Counted from the first letter of the stretch, positions 29,886 to 39,809 are shown. The stretch is 64,000 nucleotides of DNA from Paenibacillus sp. SY21-1 (GCF_005222705.1 NZ_STGF01000033.1:17721-81720); one strand, 5' to 3'. Made by a program: numbers and translations. Notes: generated by a model not told the origin, from the letters alone.

Positions 29886-29929
29886 AAATACGAACATTAA
29901 AATCTTGCTCTTTAAAAAAGTTCGTTTTT
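29886..29929 (-). promoter_or_regulatory. PurR operator (paired PurBoxes)
   Basis: AAATACGAACATT (29886-29898) and, inverted, AAAAACGAACTTT (29917-29929 read on the minus strand) each match 12 of 13 positions of the Bacillus PurBox AWWWCCGAACWWT. The boxes face each other across 18 bases and lie just upstream of the -35, as in B. subtilis. Confidence 0.8.
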
Positions 29930-30171
29930 GCGTTTGAACCGCTCCCATTAGCAACCAACTTTTCCTGCAATTCGTCCTTTCAGCAATGAAAGCTGGCCAA
30001 TCCTCCCAGCATATGCCTATAGGATTAATCCCCATGCCAAAAATTATCCGCTTGCAAAGTTGGCGGCAAGGCAATTTTGGCGCCCGCGCCAAAGACTACG
30101 AAGGCCCGGGCCCGAATACATATGATTAGAAGACTATGGTGCGTTGTTTTGCACAAGGAGGTTTGTGCTGC

Positions 30172-31461
30172 ATGTATATTCATGTTGTCAAACAAGGAGA
30201 CACGCTATGGGAGCTTTCGCGAAGATGGGGTGCGACGGTTCCCGCTATCGCGTCGGCGAACGGTATTAATGAAGCGGAATCGCTCGTCATCGGCCAATCC
30301 CTTATCATCCCGATCCGGATGACGGAGCATCGCGTGCGTTACGGGGAATCGCTATGGTCGATCGCTCAGCTTTACGGGTTGACGTTGGCGGACCTGATAG
30401 CAGCGAACAGGCTGGGAAATCCCGCTCTTATCCAGCCCGGACAAATTATCCAGCTCCCTGCGGCCTCAAAGCCTGTTATCGAGGTTAACGCCTATACGCA
30501 AAAATTCGGCGAGCCAGGCGTACAGCTCATCCATCAAGCCGGCCCCGCGCTCACGTACCTTAGCCCGTTCAGCTACCGCGTTCAGGGCGACGGCTCGATG
30601 ATCGGACTTGACGAAACCGACCTGATCGCCGCTGCCTACGGGCAACGCGCCGCGCCCATGATGGTCATCAGCAATTTTGAAGACGGAACGTTCAGCCCCG
30701 ATATCGCGCACGCGCTGCTGACCGATTCAAACGCGCGGCAGCGTCTGATCGGGGGCATCCTGTCCATTATGCAGCAAAAGGGCTACAAGGCGCTAAACGT
30801 CGATTTTGAATATGTGCCTCCAGCCGATCGGGAGCTGTACAATCAATTTCTCGAGCAGCTTGTCGCGAGCCTTAGACCGCGGGGCTATCTCGTATCGACA
30901 TGCCTGGCTCCCAAATTATCCTTCGATCAAGCCGGGACGCTCTATGAGGCGCACGATTATGCGGCGCACGGACGAATCGTCGATTTTGTAATCCTCATGA
31001 CCTATGAGTGGGGATGGTCTGGGGGACCTCCGCTCGCGGTAGCTCCATTAAATGAGGTCGTCAAGGTGCTGAACTACGCGCTCAGCGTCATTCCCGCCAG
31101 AAAAGTCATTATGGGCATGCCGCTTTACGGCTATGACTGGACGCTGCCCTATGTGAAAGGCAATGAGTGGGCTCCCACTGTCAGTCCAGTGGCTGCGCTC
31201 GAAACGGCAAGAGTATATGGCGGGGAAATTATGTATGATAATGAGGCGCAATCACCGTACTTCTACTATTATGACAGGCAAGGACGCGAGCATGTCGTCT
31301 GGTTTGAGGATGCACGCAGCGTCCAGGCCAAGCTTAGCATCGTCAAGTCCTACAAGCTTCGCGGCATCAGCTATTGGGTGCTCGGCGTGCCTTTCACGCA
31401 GAACTGGACGGTGCTTATGGAGAACTTTACGGTTAAAAAGTTTGAACTTTCAAGCGAATGA
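30172..31461 (+). CDS. LysM-GH18 spore cortex-lytic/germination-type enzyme (SleL/YaaH-like)
   Basis: A protein of 429 residues without a signal peptide. Two N-terminal LysM domains (MYIHVVKQGDTLWELSR and HRVRYGESLWSIAQLYG, about 2-46 and 50-94) bind peptidoglycan. A GH18 domain follows (about 110-420), with the catalytic LNVDFEYV motif. This layout matches SleL/YaaH proteins, which act on cortex peptidoglycan during germination. AAGGAGG lies ten bases before the ATG at 30172, which decides against the upstream in-frame ATG. Its 3' end overlaps the opposing arabinofuranosidase gene by 29 bases. Confidence 0.92.
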   Translation: MYIHVVKQGDTLWELSRRWGATVPAIASANGINEAESLVIGQSLIIPIRMTEHRVRYGESLWSIAQLYGLTLADLIAANRLGNPALIQPGQIIQLPAASKPVIEVNAYTQKFGEPGVQLIHQAGPALTYLSPFSYRVQGDGSMIGLDETDLIAAAYGQRAAPMMVISNFEDGTFSPDIAHALLTDSNARQRLIGGILSIMQQKGYKALNVDFEYVPPADRELYNQFLEQLVASLRPRGYLVSTCLAPKLSFDQAGTLYEAHDYAAHGRIVDFVILMTYEWGWSGGPPLAVAPLNEVVKVLNYALSVIPARKVIMGMPLYGYDWTLPYVKGNEWAPTVSPVAALETARVYGGEIMYDNEAQSPYFYYYDRQGREHVVWFEDARSVQAKLSIVKSYKLRGISYWVLGVPFTQNWTVLMENFTVKKFELSSE

Positions 31462-32944
31462 CATTCCATGAAGCCGCGGATAAGCTTGCTTTAACAGTGC
31501 GATCTTCAACAGCGGAGCTGCCTCCGGCATGAGGCTTTACAGCCTGCGCCTCGGCAGTATTAACTGCTTTCAAGTCATCATGCTCCAAAACAAGATGCTC
31601 GATGAGAGCCACGGCTCCAAAACTGCGAAAATCCATTTGCAGCAATAACTTGTCCGTTAAACTGCGATTTACGGCAAAAATCGCAATTTCGTTCCTTGCT
31701 TCATTATGAACAGCGATTGCCTCAAGATAAGGCACATCTGTCATTTCCTTCGTATCGTATTTAGGCGATTGAATAAGCGGAATCAATGCATTGCCTCTCC
31801 CATATAAGGAAGCATGCATAAAAGGATAATAAATCGTTTGAGCCCATGCCGCACCGCCAGTTTCCGTCATAATCGGCGCTATGACATTGACAAGTTGCGC
31901 TAAACAAGCCATGCCAACACGTTCTGAATGCTTCAGCAAGCTAATGATCATGCAGCCGACAACAAGCGCATCCTCCATGGTATAAATGTCTTCCAGCTGC
32001 GCTGGCGCTACTTGCCATGGCTGTATCTGCTTGTCCGACTCCAACGTGTGAAACCATACATTCCATTCGTCAAATGACAGCTTCATTGTTTTTTTGCTGC
32101 GTTTTTTCGCTTTCACATAATCGCAAATGGCAGTTACGCTATCAATAAACTGGTCCATCTGCAAGGAGCGCGCAAGGAAGGTCGCGGTATCCTGCTCAGC
32201 ATTTCCGTAGTATTGATGAAGCGATAAATAATCAACATGTTCATAGGTATGCTCTAAAACGGTTGCCTCCCACTGCGCGAATGTAGGCATACTAAGAAAT
32301 GAGCTTCCGCATGCAACTAATTCAATGTCAGGATCTACCCAGCGCATAGCCTTGGCAGCTTCAGCCGCAGCTCTGCCATATTCATCAGCTGTTTTTTGAC
32401 CGATTTGCCAAGGTCCATCCATTTCATTCCCCAAACACCATGTTTTAATGCGGTGAGGCTGCTCGAAACCATGCTTAATCCGAAGGTCGCTCCAGTAGCT
32501 GCCTCCCGGGTGATTTGCATACTCGATCACTTGTCTGGCGTCTTCTATCCCTTGTGTGCCAAGATTAATCGACCACATCACTTCCGCGCCTGCCGCTTTG
32601 GCCCATGCAGCAAACTCGTTCATGCCGAATAGATTCGGTTCAACTGTTCGCCAAGCCAGATCAAGCCTCCGCGGTCGTTCGCTTACAGGCCCGACGCCAT
32701 CCTTCCAATCGTAGCCTGATACGAAATTTCCTCCTGGATATCGAATAATCGGTACATTTAGTGCCCTAATTAAATGCATAACATCCTGACGGAATCCGTT
32801 GGCATCAGCAGTGGGATGAGCAGGCTCGAATATTCCGCCATACACGGCTCTTCCTAAATGCTCAATAAAAGAACCATAAATCCGATCATCGATTGTGCTT
32901 ATCACAAAATGTTTATCAACCATCATGGTTGCCGTCAATGCCAC
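31433..32944 (-). CDS. Alpha-L-arabinofuranosidase, GH51
   Basis: A 503-residue cytoplasmic enzyme that removes terminal alpha-L-arabinofuranosyl groups from imported oligosaccharides. The beta/alpha barrel has IIRYPGGNFVSGYDW (near 70), the acid/base Glu in CLGNEMDGPW (near 172) and the nucleophile Glu in SFDEWNVWF (near 291). The C-terminal part is the usual beta sandwich. The start is taken as GTG at 32944 because AAGGAG lies nine bases upstream. A TTTAAACGTTTAGA operator lies about 70 bases before it, so it is probably transcribed alone under the LacI regulator. Confidence 0.94.
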   Translation of the reverse strand: MALTATMMVDKHFVISTIDDRIYGSFIEHLGRAVYGGIFEPAHPTADANGFRQDVMHLIRALNVPIIRYPGGNFVSGYDWKDGVGPVSERPRRLDLAWRTVEPNLFGMNEFAAWAKAAGAEVMWSINLGTQGIEDARQVIEYANHPGGSYWSDLRIKHGFEQPHRIKTWCLGNEMDGPWQIGQKTADEYGRAAAEAAKAMRWVDPDIELVACGSSFLSMPTFAQWEATVLEHTYEHVDYLSLHQYYGNAEQDTATFLARSLQMDQFIDSVTAICDYVKAKKRSKKTMKLSFDEWNVWFHTLESDKQIQPWQVAPAQLEDIYTMEDALVVGCMIISLLKHSERVGMACLAQLVNVIAPIMTETGGAAWAQTIYYPFMHASLYGRGNALIPLIQSPKYDTKEMTDVPYLEAIAVHNEARNEIAIFAVNRSLTDKLLLQMDFRSFGAVALIEHLVLEHDDLKAVNTAEAQAVKPHAGGSSAVEDRTVKASLSAASWNVIRLKVQTF

Positions 32945-33011
32945 TATGTGTCTCTCCTTCTTTATAAATGAAATCATCGAATTCCTTGAAGCTGATACGC
33001 ATAATCTCGAG

Positions 33012-33025
33012 TTTAAACGTTTAGA
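33012..33025. promoter_or_regulatory. LacI-type operator upstream of GH51
   Basis: TTTAAACGTTTAGA, identical to the sites at 39645 and 47055. The palindrome is centred on CG, as LacI-family sites are. Confidence 0.75.
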
Positions 33026-33142
33026 TAAAAAACGTCATGATTGCATGACAAGCGCTGGAGCGCTCTCTGTGGAATCATGAACATAGATGAAATCATCCTT
33101 ATGCAATCGCAAACGTTTTTATTGTTGAATATCGCTATAAAG

Positions 33143-34180
33143 TTAAGGCAACAGGGAAGCAACAGAGTCTCTTTCAATCAATGTACATGTAGGACTGCGA
33201 TCGAATTCCACCGCTTCTCCTTTAATGACAGATGTAAGCACCTCCATCGAACTATAGCCCATTTGATGTAACGGCAAATCCATCGTAGTAATTCGCGGAT
33301 TTACATAATCGCTAAACTCCCGATTGTCGAATCCAACGATCGAGATATCCTTAGGAATGGCAACTCCGGCTTCATATAAAGCTCTCATCGCCCCAATGAC
33401 CATAATATCGTTCATAATTAAAATGGCCGTAGGTCGCTGTGGCAACTGCAGAAGCTCCTTCGTCATGAGGTAGCCTGATTCGAGCCCCCAATCTCCGACC
33501 TTAATAAACTGCGGATCAAAAGGCAGCTGGAATTCAGTGATAGCGCGATAGTAGCCGTTAAATCTAAGTCTTGAAGGCAAGGAATCCATTAAACCGCTAA
33601 TAATTGCAATTCGCTGATGTCCATTAGCAATTAAATATTTCATCGCATCAAAGGAAGCCTGCTCGTTGTTATACTGTATAGAAATATCAGAATCCGTGTA
33701 GCAGTATGTGTATACAATCGGCTTGCCTCTTGTGTCTATTAGCCCTGTAATATCACGCGGATGCACGCCAATATATATAATGCCTTCCACCTGCTTGGAC
33801 AGCAAATCCGTTACGGCATTTGTTGCATATTTCTTATATGCGTCAATATTGCCGTAATTATGACCAACGCGCTTATGCAGCCGTAAATTGGTCAAAAGAA
33901 TGTGCATATCATACCGGTCAGCATACTCATTGATACCATCAATAATCTCGGGTACGTTAAAAACAGTTACGTCCTCTGCAATTACGCCGATAATGTTGGT
34001 CCGCTGAGATTTCAAGCTTTTCGCCACGTCATTGGGCGTATAATTCAACTCCTCAATCACCTTCAGTACGCGTTCTTTCGTCTTTGGGCGGACATTTCGC
34101 GTACCATTGAGTACATATGAGACCGTTGCAGTTGAAACGTTTGCTTTCTTGGCTATGTCCTTAATTCCGACTCTCGTCAC
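33143..34180 (-). CDS. LacI-family transcriptional regulator
   Basis: A 345-residue repressor. The N-terminal helix-turn-helix reads IKDIAKKANVSTATVSYVLN, followed by the hinge helix (TPNDVAKSLKSQRT) and a periplasmic-binding-protein-like sensor domain with NIIGVIAED and IVGFDNREFSDYV. It sits between GH51 and GH127 genes, so the inducer is probably an arabinoside or arabinose. The GTG at 34180 has AGGA ten bases upstream. A degenerate copy of the operator (34197-34210) overlaps its own promoter region, suggesting autoregulation. Confidence 0.93.
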   Translation of the reverse strand: MTRVGIKDIAKKANVSTATVSYVLNGTRNVRPKTKERVLKVIEELNYTPNDVAKSLKSQRTNIIGVIAEDVTVFNVPEIIDGINEYADRYDMHILLTNLRLHKRVGHNYGNIDAYKKYATNAVTDLLSKQVEGIIYIGVHPRDITGLIDTRGKPIVYTYCYTDSDISIQYNNEQASFDAMKYLIANGHQRIAIISGLMDSLPSRLRFNGYYRAITEFQLPFDPQFIKVGDWGLESGYLMTKELLQLPQRPTAILIMNDIMVIGAMRALYEAGVAIPKDISIVGFDNREFSDYVNPRITTMDLPLHQMGYSSMEVLTSVIKGEAVEFDRSPTCTLIERDSVASLLP

Positions 34181-34196
34181 AATAAACACTTCCTAA

Positions 34197-34210
34197 TAAA
34201 AACGATTAGA
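34197..34210. promoter_or_regulatory. Degenerate LacI-type operator upstream of the lacI-family gene
   Basis: TAAAAACGATTAGA matches 11 of 14 positions of TTTAAACGTTTAGA and lies 17 bases before the GTG start, overlapping the leader. Confidence 0.45.
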
Positions 34211-34313
34211 TTTCATGTTGTTTATAACATACTTCGCTATGGATATGCAAGCAATCTCCCAGATAATCCAGGCTAGCTGCAGCTCCGATCTTTCGTAAAA
34301 GAGAACGCTCGGC

Positions 34314-36290
34314 TTATCGTTCTTTTACCCACACAGTCATTTCACCAAGCCCTCGGTTAGCCCATGCAAAATACGGTATAAAAGTTAACTCCGTTCGTTG
34401 CTCATCCCAGCCAACCTCTTGCTCGTCATAATATAATACGCCATCCTGCCATTCACTCGGAATCATTTTTTTGCCTTCTGCATGTATTACTGTCATTCCG
34501 CCCAGCAGCTCGGAGTCGAAGCTCGCTTGCAGTTCACTGCTGCGAGGCAGCAGCAATTGGTAAAGCTCTGGGCCATTGTCGGCTTCCTCCAGGCAATAAA
34601 TGAAAGGCCCGTGCTGTATCGCTGTTTTCCCTGCAGTATGACGAATCGAAGGATGTCCTTTCATACGGCGTATCGACATGTCAAATGTCAAGTCAAGCAC
34701 GTCTCCTGTCTGCCAGGTACGCTGCAGCAGCAAGTAGCCATTCTCAAGGTGAAAATGATGTTCCGACAAACGCTCGCCGTTTAACGAAAGATTGGCCTTG
34801 CCGCCGCTCCATTCAGGGACACGAAACGCTAAAGTAAAAGCGGCCGCACGCTCTAGCGAAAGCTCGAATCTTACTTTACCGTTCCACGTATATGCCGATT
34901 TCTGCTCAATCATCATACGCTGGCCTTCAAGCTCGATTGCAGCCTTTCCTCCAATATACAGGTGCGTAAAAATCGTTTGATCTTTCCGCGTATATATATA
35001 TTGGCCCAGCGACGCCAGCAATCGTGCAATATTAGGCGGGCAGCAAGCACAACCAAACCATCCTTGCCGCTCGGGCTTTACATGCTTGTAATTGTGATTT
35101 GGACCGCACACCTGCGGCTGCACCTCAAGAGGATTTACATAGAAGAAGCTCTTGCCATCCTTGGCCATTCCGCTTACAACTGTATTGTAAAGCGCTTTTT
35201 CCAGCACATCTGCATACTTGCTGTCGGCCTCTAGCCGCAACATGCGTTGAGCAAAGAAAATGAGGCCGATGGAGGCGCAGGTTTCAGCATATGCGGTATC
35301 ATTCGGCAAGTCGTAATCGGTTGTAAACGATTCCCCTTGCTCCATTGAACCAATAGCGCCTGTAATATACATTCGCTTATGCACAATATTGTTCCATAGC
35401 TTGCGACATGCGGCAAACAATGCTTCGTCTTGATTCTCGGCTGCCAAGTCAGCCATTGCCGTCAGCATATACACTAAACGAACAGCATGCCCTTCCGCAG
35501 TTTCCTGCTGACGTACAGGCAGATGAGCCTGGCTGTAGGACAAATCGTGCGCCATTGCCAGCTGCGGAAAATGAATGCGTCCTCCACGCTTTTCAAATTC
35601 ATCGCTATAAAAATGAGGATTTGTTCCGCGCTGATCCATAAAGTATTGGCTAAGCTTTATATATTTTTCATTATTGGTCGTACGGTACAGCTTCACCAGA
35701 GCGAGCTCGATTTCCTGATGCCCGTCATATCCAGCAAGCTTATCCGGCTCATTGCCGAACACGGTGTCAATATAATCAGCAAATTTGCAAACGACATCCA
35801 AAATTTTTGGTTTTCCTGTCGCTTCGAAATAAGCAACTGCAGCTTCAATCATATGCCCTGCACAATAAAGCTCATGACACTCAGCCAAATTAGTAAAGCG
35901 TTGATCAGGCTCTTTTAATGTAAAATAAGTGTTCAAGTAGCCATCGGGACGCTGTGCTTTGGCAATAATATCAATCATGTCGTCCGCTATTTGCTCTAAC
36001 GCGGCATCAGGCTTCGTTTGCAGCAAATAGCTTACCGCTTCCAGCCATTTCGCTACATCGCTATCTTGAAAGACCATGCCTCCAAATTCGCCGGTCTCAA
36101 GCCCCGCGGCAATTTTGAAATTTTTCACGGCATAGCTCGGCTCGGCCTCCGGAATCCGATCATTAAGCGCTTCCCATTGATACGGAACTACAACTTCTCT
36201 TACAAGCTTAATATAAGGCGACCAAAACTCATCCTCGATGACAACATCTTTTAGCGGCAATATATCAGTAGAATGACCTGTTGAATGCAT
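34314..36290 (-). CDS. Beta-L-arabinofuranosidase, GH127 family
   Basis: A 658-residue cytoplasmic enzyme of the DUF1680/GH127 family, related to HypBA1, which hydrolyses beta-1,2-linked L-arabinofuranose disaccharides such as those of plant extensins. The (alpha/alpha)6 barrel begins with the family start LPLKDVVIEDEFW and includes AQRPDGYLNTYF. The zinc/nucleophile cysteines are in GCACCPPN (near 411-414) plus an upstream PQVCGPNH cysteine. It lies 29 bases after the permease gene and is the last gene of the ABC operon. Confidence 0.9.
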   Translation of the reverse strand: MHSTGHSTDILPLKDVVIEDEFWSPYIKLVREVVVPYQWEALNDRIPEAEPSYAVKNFKIAAGLETGEFGGMVFQDSDVAKWLEAVSYLLQTKPDAALEQIADDMIDIIAKAQRPDGYLNTYFTLKEPDQRFTNLAECHELYCAGHMIEAAVAYFEATGKPKILDVVCKFADYIDTVFGNEPDKLAGYDGHQEIELALVKLYRTTNNEKYIKLSQYFMDQRGTNPHFYSDEFEKRGGRIHFPQLAMAHDLSYSQAHLPVRQQETAEGHAVRLVYMLTAMADLAAENQDEALFAACRKLWNNIVHKRMYITGAIGSMEQGESFTTDYDLPNDTAYAETCASIGLIFFAQRMLRLEADSKYADVLEKALYNTVVSGMAKDGKSFFYVNPLEVQPQVCGPNHNYKHVKPERQGWFGCACCPPNIARLLASLGQYIYTRKDQTIFTHLYIGGKAAIELEGQRMMIEQKSAYTWNGKVRFELSLERAAAFTLAFRVPEWSGGKANLSLNGERLSEHHFHLENGYLLLQRTWQTGDVLDLTFDMSIRRMKGHPSIRHTAGKTAIQHGPFIYCLEEADNGPELYQLLLPRSSELQASFDSELLGGMTVIHAEGKKMIPSEWQDGVLYYDEQEVGWDEQRTELTFIPYFAWANRGLGEMTVWVKER

Positions 36291-36319
36291 GAATTCCTCA
36301 CCTGTTTCTCTATGTTATG

Positions 36320-37174
36320 CTAACCCTTTACACCACCAACGGTAAGTCCTTCAATAAAGAAGCGTTGAAACATTAAAAACAAAACTAATATAGGCAAGAT
36401 GCTTAACACCGCGCCTGACAGCAGCACCTCATAATTATTCCCAACCGGTGACAGCAAGGAAGCAAGGCCTATCGGCAATGTAAAGTTATCGGTTGATCGC
36501 AGTACAATTACCGGCCACAGGAAATTGTTCCAGCTAAACATGGCCTGTAGAATCGTCATTGCTCCGAATGCCGGAACGAGCATCGGGATCATGATTCTAA
36601 AAAAGATTCCCATTTCACTGCAGCCGTCAATTCTGCCCGCATCCATAAAATCTTTTGGAATGCCTGAAGCGAATTGCCTGAAGAAGAAGATCGGCAGCGG
36701 CGCAACGACAAAGGGCAGAATAACGCCCCAAATGCTGTTGATGATGGAAAGATCAATCGACAGCCGGTACAATGGCAGCAAAATAATTTCAACAGGAATC
36801 ATCATAACCGCAAGTACAAGTGTAAAAATCAAATTTCTTCCTTTGAAATTGTACATGGCCAGCCCGTAGCCCACCATGGATGATAAGAATAAACAGATCA
36901 CCGTAAATAGGAGCGTAATCAAGATTGAATTTTTATACCAGGAAAAATAATGAGCGGACCCGCCCTTCCCGGCGAAAATGGCTTTGTAATTCGCGAGCGT
37001 CATGACATCAAAATCAAGCCGCACATTAAGGCCGTAGCGAAACAGTTCGGAAGAAGGCTTTATCGATGCCAAAAACAAAGCATACAGTGGAAAAAGCGCC
37101 ATTACCGCCAAAATTACAAATAATACGAGCAGCATAACTGTTGAGAAGCTCCATCTTTGTTTTTCAGTGATCAT
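36320..37174 (-). CDS. Carbohydrate ABC transporter permease (MalG/AraQ-like)
   Basis: A 284-residue CUT1-type permease with six transmembrane segments. The EAA loop that docks the ATPase appears as MDAGRIDGCSEMGIFFRIM (near 190), and the C-terminus ends in EGLTVGGVKG, typical of the family. It begins immediately after the partner permease gene. No ATPase is encoded in the cluster, so a shared MsmX-type ATPase is expected. Confidence 0.94.
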   Translation of the reverse strand: MITEKQRWSFSTVMLLVLFVILAVMALFPLYALFLASIKPSSELFRYGLNVRLDFDVMTLANYKAIFAGKGGSAHYFSWYKNSILITLLFTVICLFLSSMVGYGLAMYNFKGRNLIFTLVLAVMMIPVEIILLPLYRLSIDLSIINSIWGVILPFVVAPLPIFFFRQFASGIPKDFMDAGRIDGCSEMGIFFRIMIPMLVPAFGAMTILQAMFSWNNFLWPVIVLRSTDNFTLPIGLASLLSPVGNNYEVLLSGAVLSILPILVLFLMFQRFFIEGLTVGGVKG

Positions 37175-38077
37175 CTAGTCCTCCTTTCCGAACAAGCCCA
37201 TGAATTTCAACTGAATCATACTAACCCCAAGCGTAATGACAAGCAGCACCAAACCAATCGTTGAACCGAAGCCCAAATCGAAATACTGGAAGCCTTGCTG
37301 ATAAATATAGCCTACCATTGTCAAGCCGATATCCTGCGGTGACCCTCTGCTCCCCCATAGCATATAGCTTTCTGTAAACATCGCGAATCCGCCATAAATC
37401 GTAATGGTAAGCACATAGATCGTAATCGGCTTTAGCAGAGGAACCGTAATTTTATAAAACTTGCTGAACAAACCGGCGCCATCAATATCCGCCGCCTCGT
37501 AAAGCTCTTTTGGAATGTTTTGCAGTGCGGACAAGAAATAAAGAATATTAATGCCAATCCAGCGCCATGTTGCAATAACAACGAGTGCAAACATGCTCAA
37601 ACCCGAGTGATAAAGCCATTTCTGACTGTCAAAGCCGAGCCATTGAATAAAGGTATTCATCAATGCCCCATCAAGCTCGCTGAACACAAGCTTGAAGATG
37701 ATGCCTGCTACAGCAATTGAAGTCAATGCCGGTAGAAATAACGCGGAGCGAAATAAATTTTTCAGCCGCATCAGCTTTGAATTCAAAAACACAGCCAGTA
37801 CAAGCGGGAGCGGAATTAATACAATAACAGTAAATACAGTGTATTTAAAATTGTTGTATAACGCTTTATAGAAGCTTTCATTGTTCAATCTCTTGAAATT
37901 ATCCAGACCGACAAAGGTAACCTGATCCGGCAAAACAGACTGAAAGCTCATCAAAACGGCTTGGAACAGCGGGTATGAGAAAAAGATAAGAAAGGATAGA
38001 ATAAACGGCGCAACAAAAATGTAGGGCGCGATTTGCTGCGAATTCCCAATTTTCAGTCGTGTTTTTCTCTGCTGCAC
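37175..38077 (-). CDS. Carbohydrate ABC transporter permease (MalF/AraP-like)
   Basis: A 300-residue CUT1 permease, partner of the MalG-like protein. The N-terminal APYIFVAPFILSFLIFF helix and the EAA loop ELYEAADIDGAGLFSKFY (near 195) are clear. It abuts the next permease gene without a gap, indicating tight co-expression. Confidence 0.94.
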   Translation of the reverse strand: MQQRKTRLKIGNSQQIAPYIFVAPFILSFLIFFSYPLFQAVLMSFQSVLPDQVTFVGLDNFKRLNNESFYKALYNNFKYTVFTVIVLIPLPLVLAVFLNSKLMRLKNLFRSALFLPALTSIAVAGIIFKLVFSELDGALMNTFIQWLGFDSQKWLYHSGLSMFALVVIATWRWIGINILYFLSALQNIPKELYEAADIDGAGLFSKFYKITVPLLKPITIYVLTITIYGGFAMFTESYMLWGSRGSPQDIGLTMVGYIYQQGFQYFDLGFGSTIGLVLLVITLGVSMIQLKFMGLFGKED

Positions 38078-38216
38078 AGTATGATTTCCTCCTCCATTCT
38101 GTCATTATGGGCAGAGTCACTAGCATAACCCCTTCATAACGAAAGCTATGAGCTGATTATGCTAGTGATTTACAAGCGCATATTAGCTAGTCGCGTTCAG
38201 GCAGGACAGCCTGTTA

Positions 38217-39566
38217 TTAGCTATTGCGCAACTTCTCCGCTTCTTCTTTAATTACTTTGCCCGGCTCTTCACCCTGCTGGAAGATTCTCGGGATAATCGC
38301 ATTGCGGACTGCATCGAACACTTGCGGAGAAATTTCACGAATGTTTACTGGGTAAATCTCGTCTTTCACTTCAATCAGCGTATTGAAAATATCCTTTCCG
38401 AAATAATCGGTAAACTTGTTCGCCTCTGACATGGCAGGGTCTGTCCATACCTCTGTGCGAATCGGGTCCATACCTAGCTGAGTCCAAACCTGGATGTTTC
38501 CTTCTTTGGAGAGCTTAGCGTAAGCAAGAAATTCTTTCGCAAGATCAAGATGCTTGGTTTGATTCGTAATGGACAAGCCTGTTCCACCCATCCCCGCTGA
38601 ACGATTGCCGCCCTCATCCCATGCAGGCATAGGCTTAATAATCATTTTTCCTTTTAGATCCGGCATTTCGTCCGTAAAGCGATTCATAAACCAGAATGGC
38701 ATAAACACCGAGGCAGCGCCTTCAGCATTCATATAAGCTTTATATTCCGGCGTATCATGGCCAGTTCCCGGAGCGATAGCCGCAATCCCTTCATCAACCA
38801 GCTTCTTGAAGAAAGTCATTGCACGAATATTGCGCTCATCGTCCACCATAACTTCTCCGTCCACGCTCACCTGGTCGGACTCAAGCTGGTTAATAGCCGG
38901 CCACCAGCTCCAGTTGCCTGCTCCTTCAAACGTAATAAACGGCTTGCCTGTCTTCTCGACGACGGTCTTTCCGTACTTCTCAACGTCTGACCACAGCTTG
39001 ATATCATCGGGATTTACTCCGGCTTGATCCATAAGCTCCTTGTTGTAGTACATAACCGTTGCTCCAACGTGCATGTCAACTCCATAATACTTGCTGTCCT
39101 TGCTGTAAATATCAACGCGGGACTTTACAATATTATTCAGCTCCGGTTCAACAACATCGTTTAGCTCAGCCAGCTGAACCTCGCCTTTCATAAAGTTGGG
39201 GAACTTGCTTTGTTCAATATCCGCAAGATCCGGCGCTCCCGATTTCGTTTGCAACGCAATAAGCAATCTGGTGTGCATTTCATCATAAGGAATATTTTCA
39301 GTCACTAGTTCAATAGGCTTCGCGGGATTCGCTTTGTTCCATTCATTTGCCATATGCAAGTAAAAATCAGCATGCTGCTGTACAAATGTCCATAACGTAA
39401 GCTTTGTTGGATCCGCTGCCGCTGCGGTTGGTTCTGCTGTGGATTCCGCTGTTCCTGCAGGCGTTGATGACGTTTGCACTGAGCCTCCATTATTGCCTGA
39501 ACAGGCTGTTAGCAGCATAGAAAATGCAAGTACAAACATAAATACCAATTTACCTTTCTTGCTCAT
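38217..39566 (-). CDS. Extracellular sugar-binding lipoprotein (ABC, family 1)
   Basis: A 449-residue solute-binding protein. A signal peptide ends in the lipobox LLTAC (Cys near 22), followed by a Gly/Ser/Thr/Ala linker and then the family 1 fold (PTKLTLWTFVQQHADFY and so on). GGGGGAT precedes the ATG at 39566. It is the first gene of the transport-GH127 operon. The two arabinofuranosidases nearby suggest arabino-oligosaccharides as ligand, which is an inference. Confidence 0.94.
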   Translation of the reverse strand: MSKKGKLVFMFVLAFSMLLTACSGNNGGSVQTSSTPAGTAESTAEPTAAAADPTKLTLWTFVQQHADFYLHMANEWNKANPAKPIELVTENIPYDEMHTRLLIALQTKSGAPDLADIEQSKFPNFMKGEVQLAELNDVVEPELNNIVKSRVDIYSKDSKYYGVDMHVGATVMYYNKELMDQAGVNPDDIKLWSDVEKYGKTVVEKTGKPFITFEGAGNWSWWPAINQLESDQVSVDGEVMVDDERNIRAMTFFKKLVDEGIAAIAPGTGHDTPEYKAYMNAEGAASVFMPFWFMNRFTDEMPDLKGKMIIKPMPAWDEGGNRSAGMGGTGLSITNQTKHLDLAKEFLAYAKLSKEGNIQVWTQLGMDPIRTEVWTDPAMSEANKFTDYFGKDIFNTLIEVKDEIYPVNIREISPQVFDAVRNAIIPRIFQQGEEPGKVIKEEAEKLRNS

Positions 39567-39644
39567 TTGTTCATCCCCCAATACCATTTATATGCTCAAT
39601 CCTGTGACGGATAGCAGCCCAGCTTAAGTAGATTCATTCATTAA

Positions 39645-39658
39645 TTTAAACGTTTAGA
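39645..39658. promoter_or_regulatory. LacI-type operator upstream of the ABC operon
   Basis: TTTAAACGTTTAGA, about 80 bases before the binding-protein start. A TTGAGA hexamer on the minus strand just upstream could be the -35, placing the operator in the promoter spacer. Confidence 0.75.
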
Positions 39659-39670
39659 TTTTTCTCAATA

Positions 39671-39687
39671 AAATAACGTTTACAAAT
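39671..39687 (-). promoter_or_regulatory. Possible CcpA (cre) site
   Basis: On the minus strand TGTAAACGTTATTT matches eight of ten fixed positions of the cre consensus TGWNANCGNTNWCA. Catabolite control would be expected for this operon. It could equally be another relaxed LacI-type site. Confidence 0.35.
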
Positions 39688-39809
39688 ATATAATAAGAAG
39701 ACTAGCGCGCTAGCGCATCATGCTTCACCCGAAAAAAAGCTGGTTCCGTCCCATAACTTGACCGTCTTGTACCTTGTTAAGCGATTACAATGTGAAGGGA
39801 GAACAGTTA

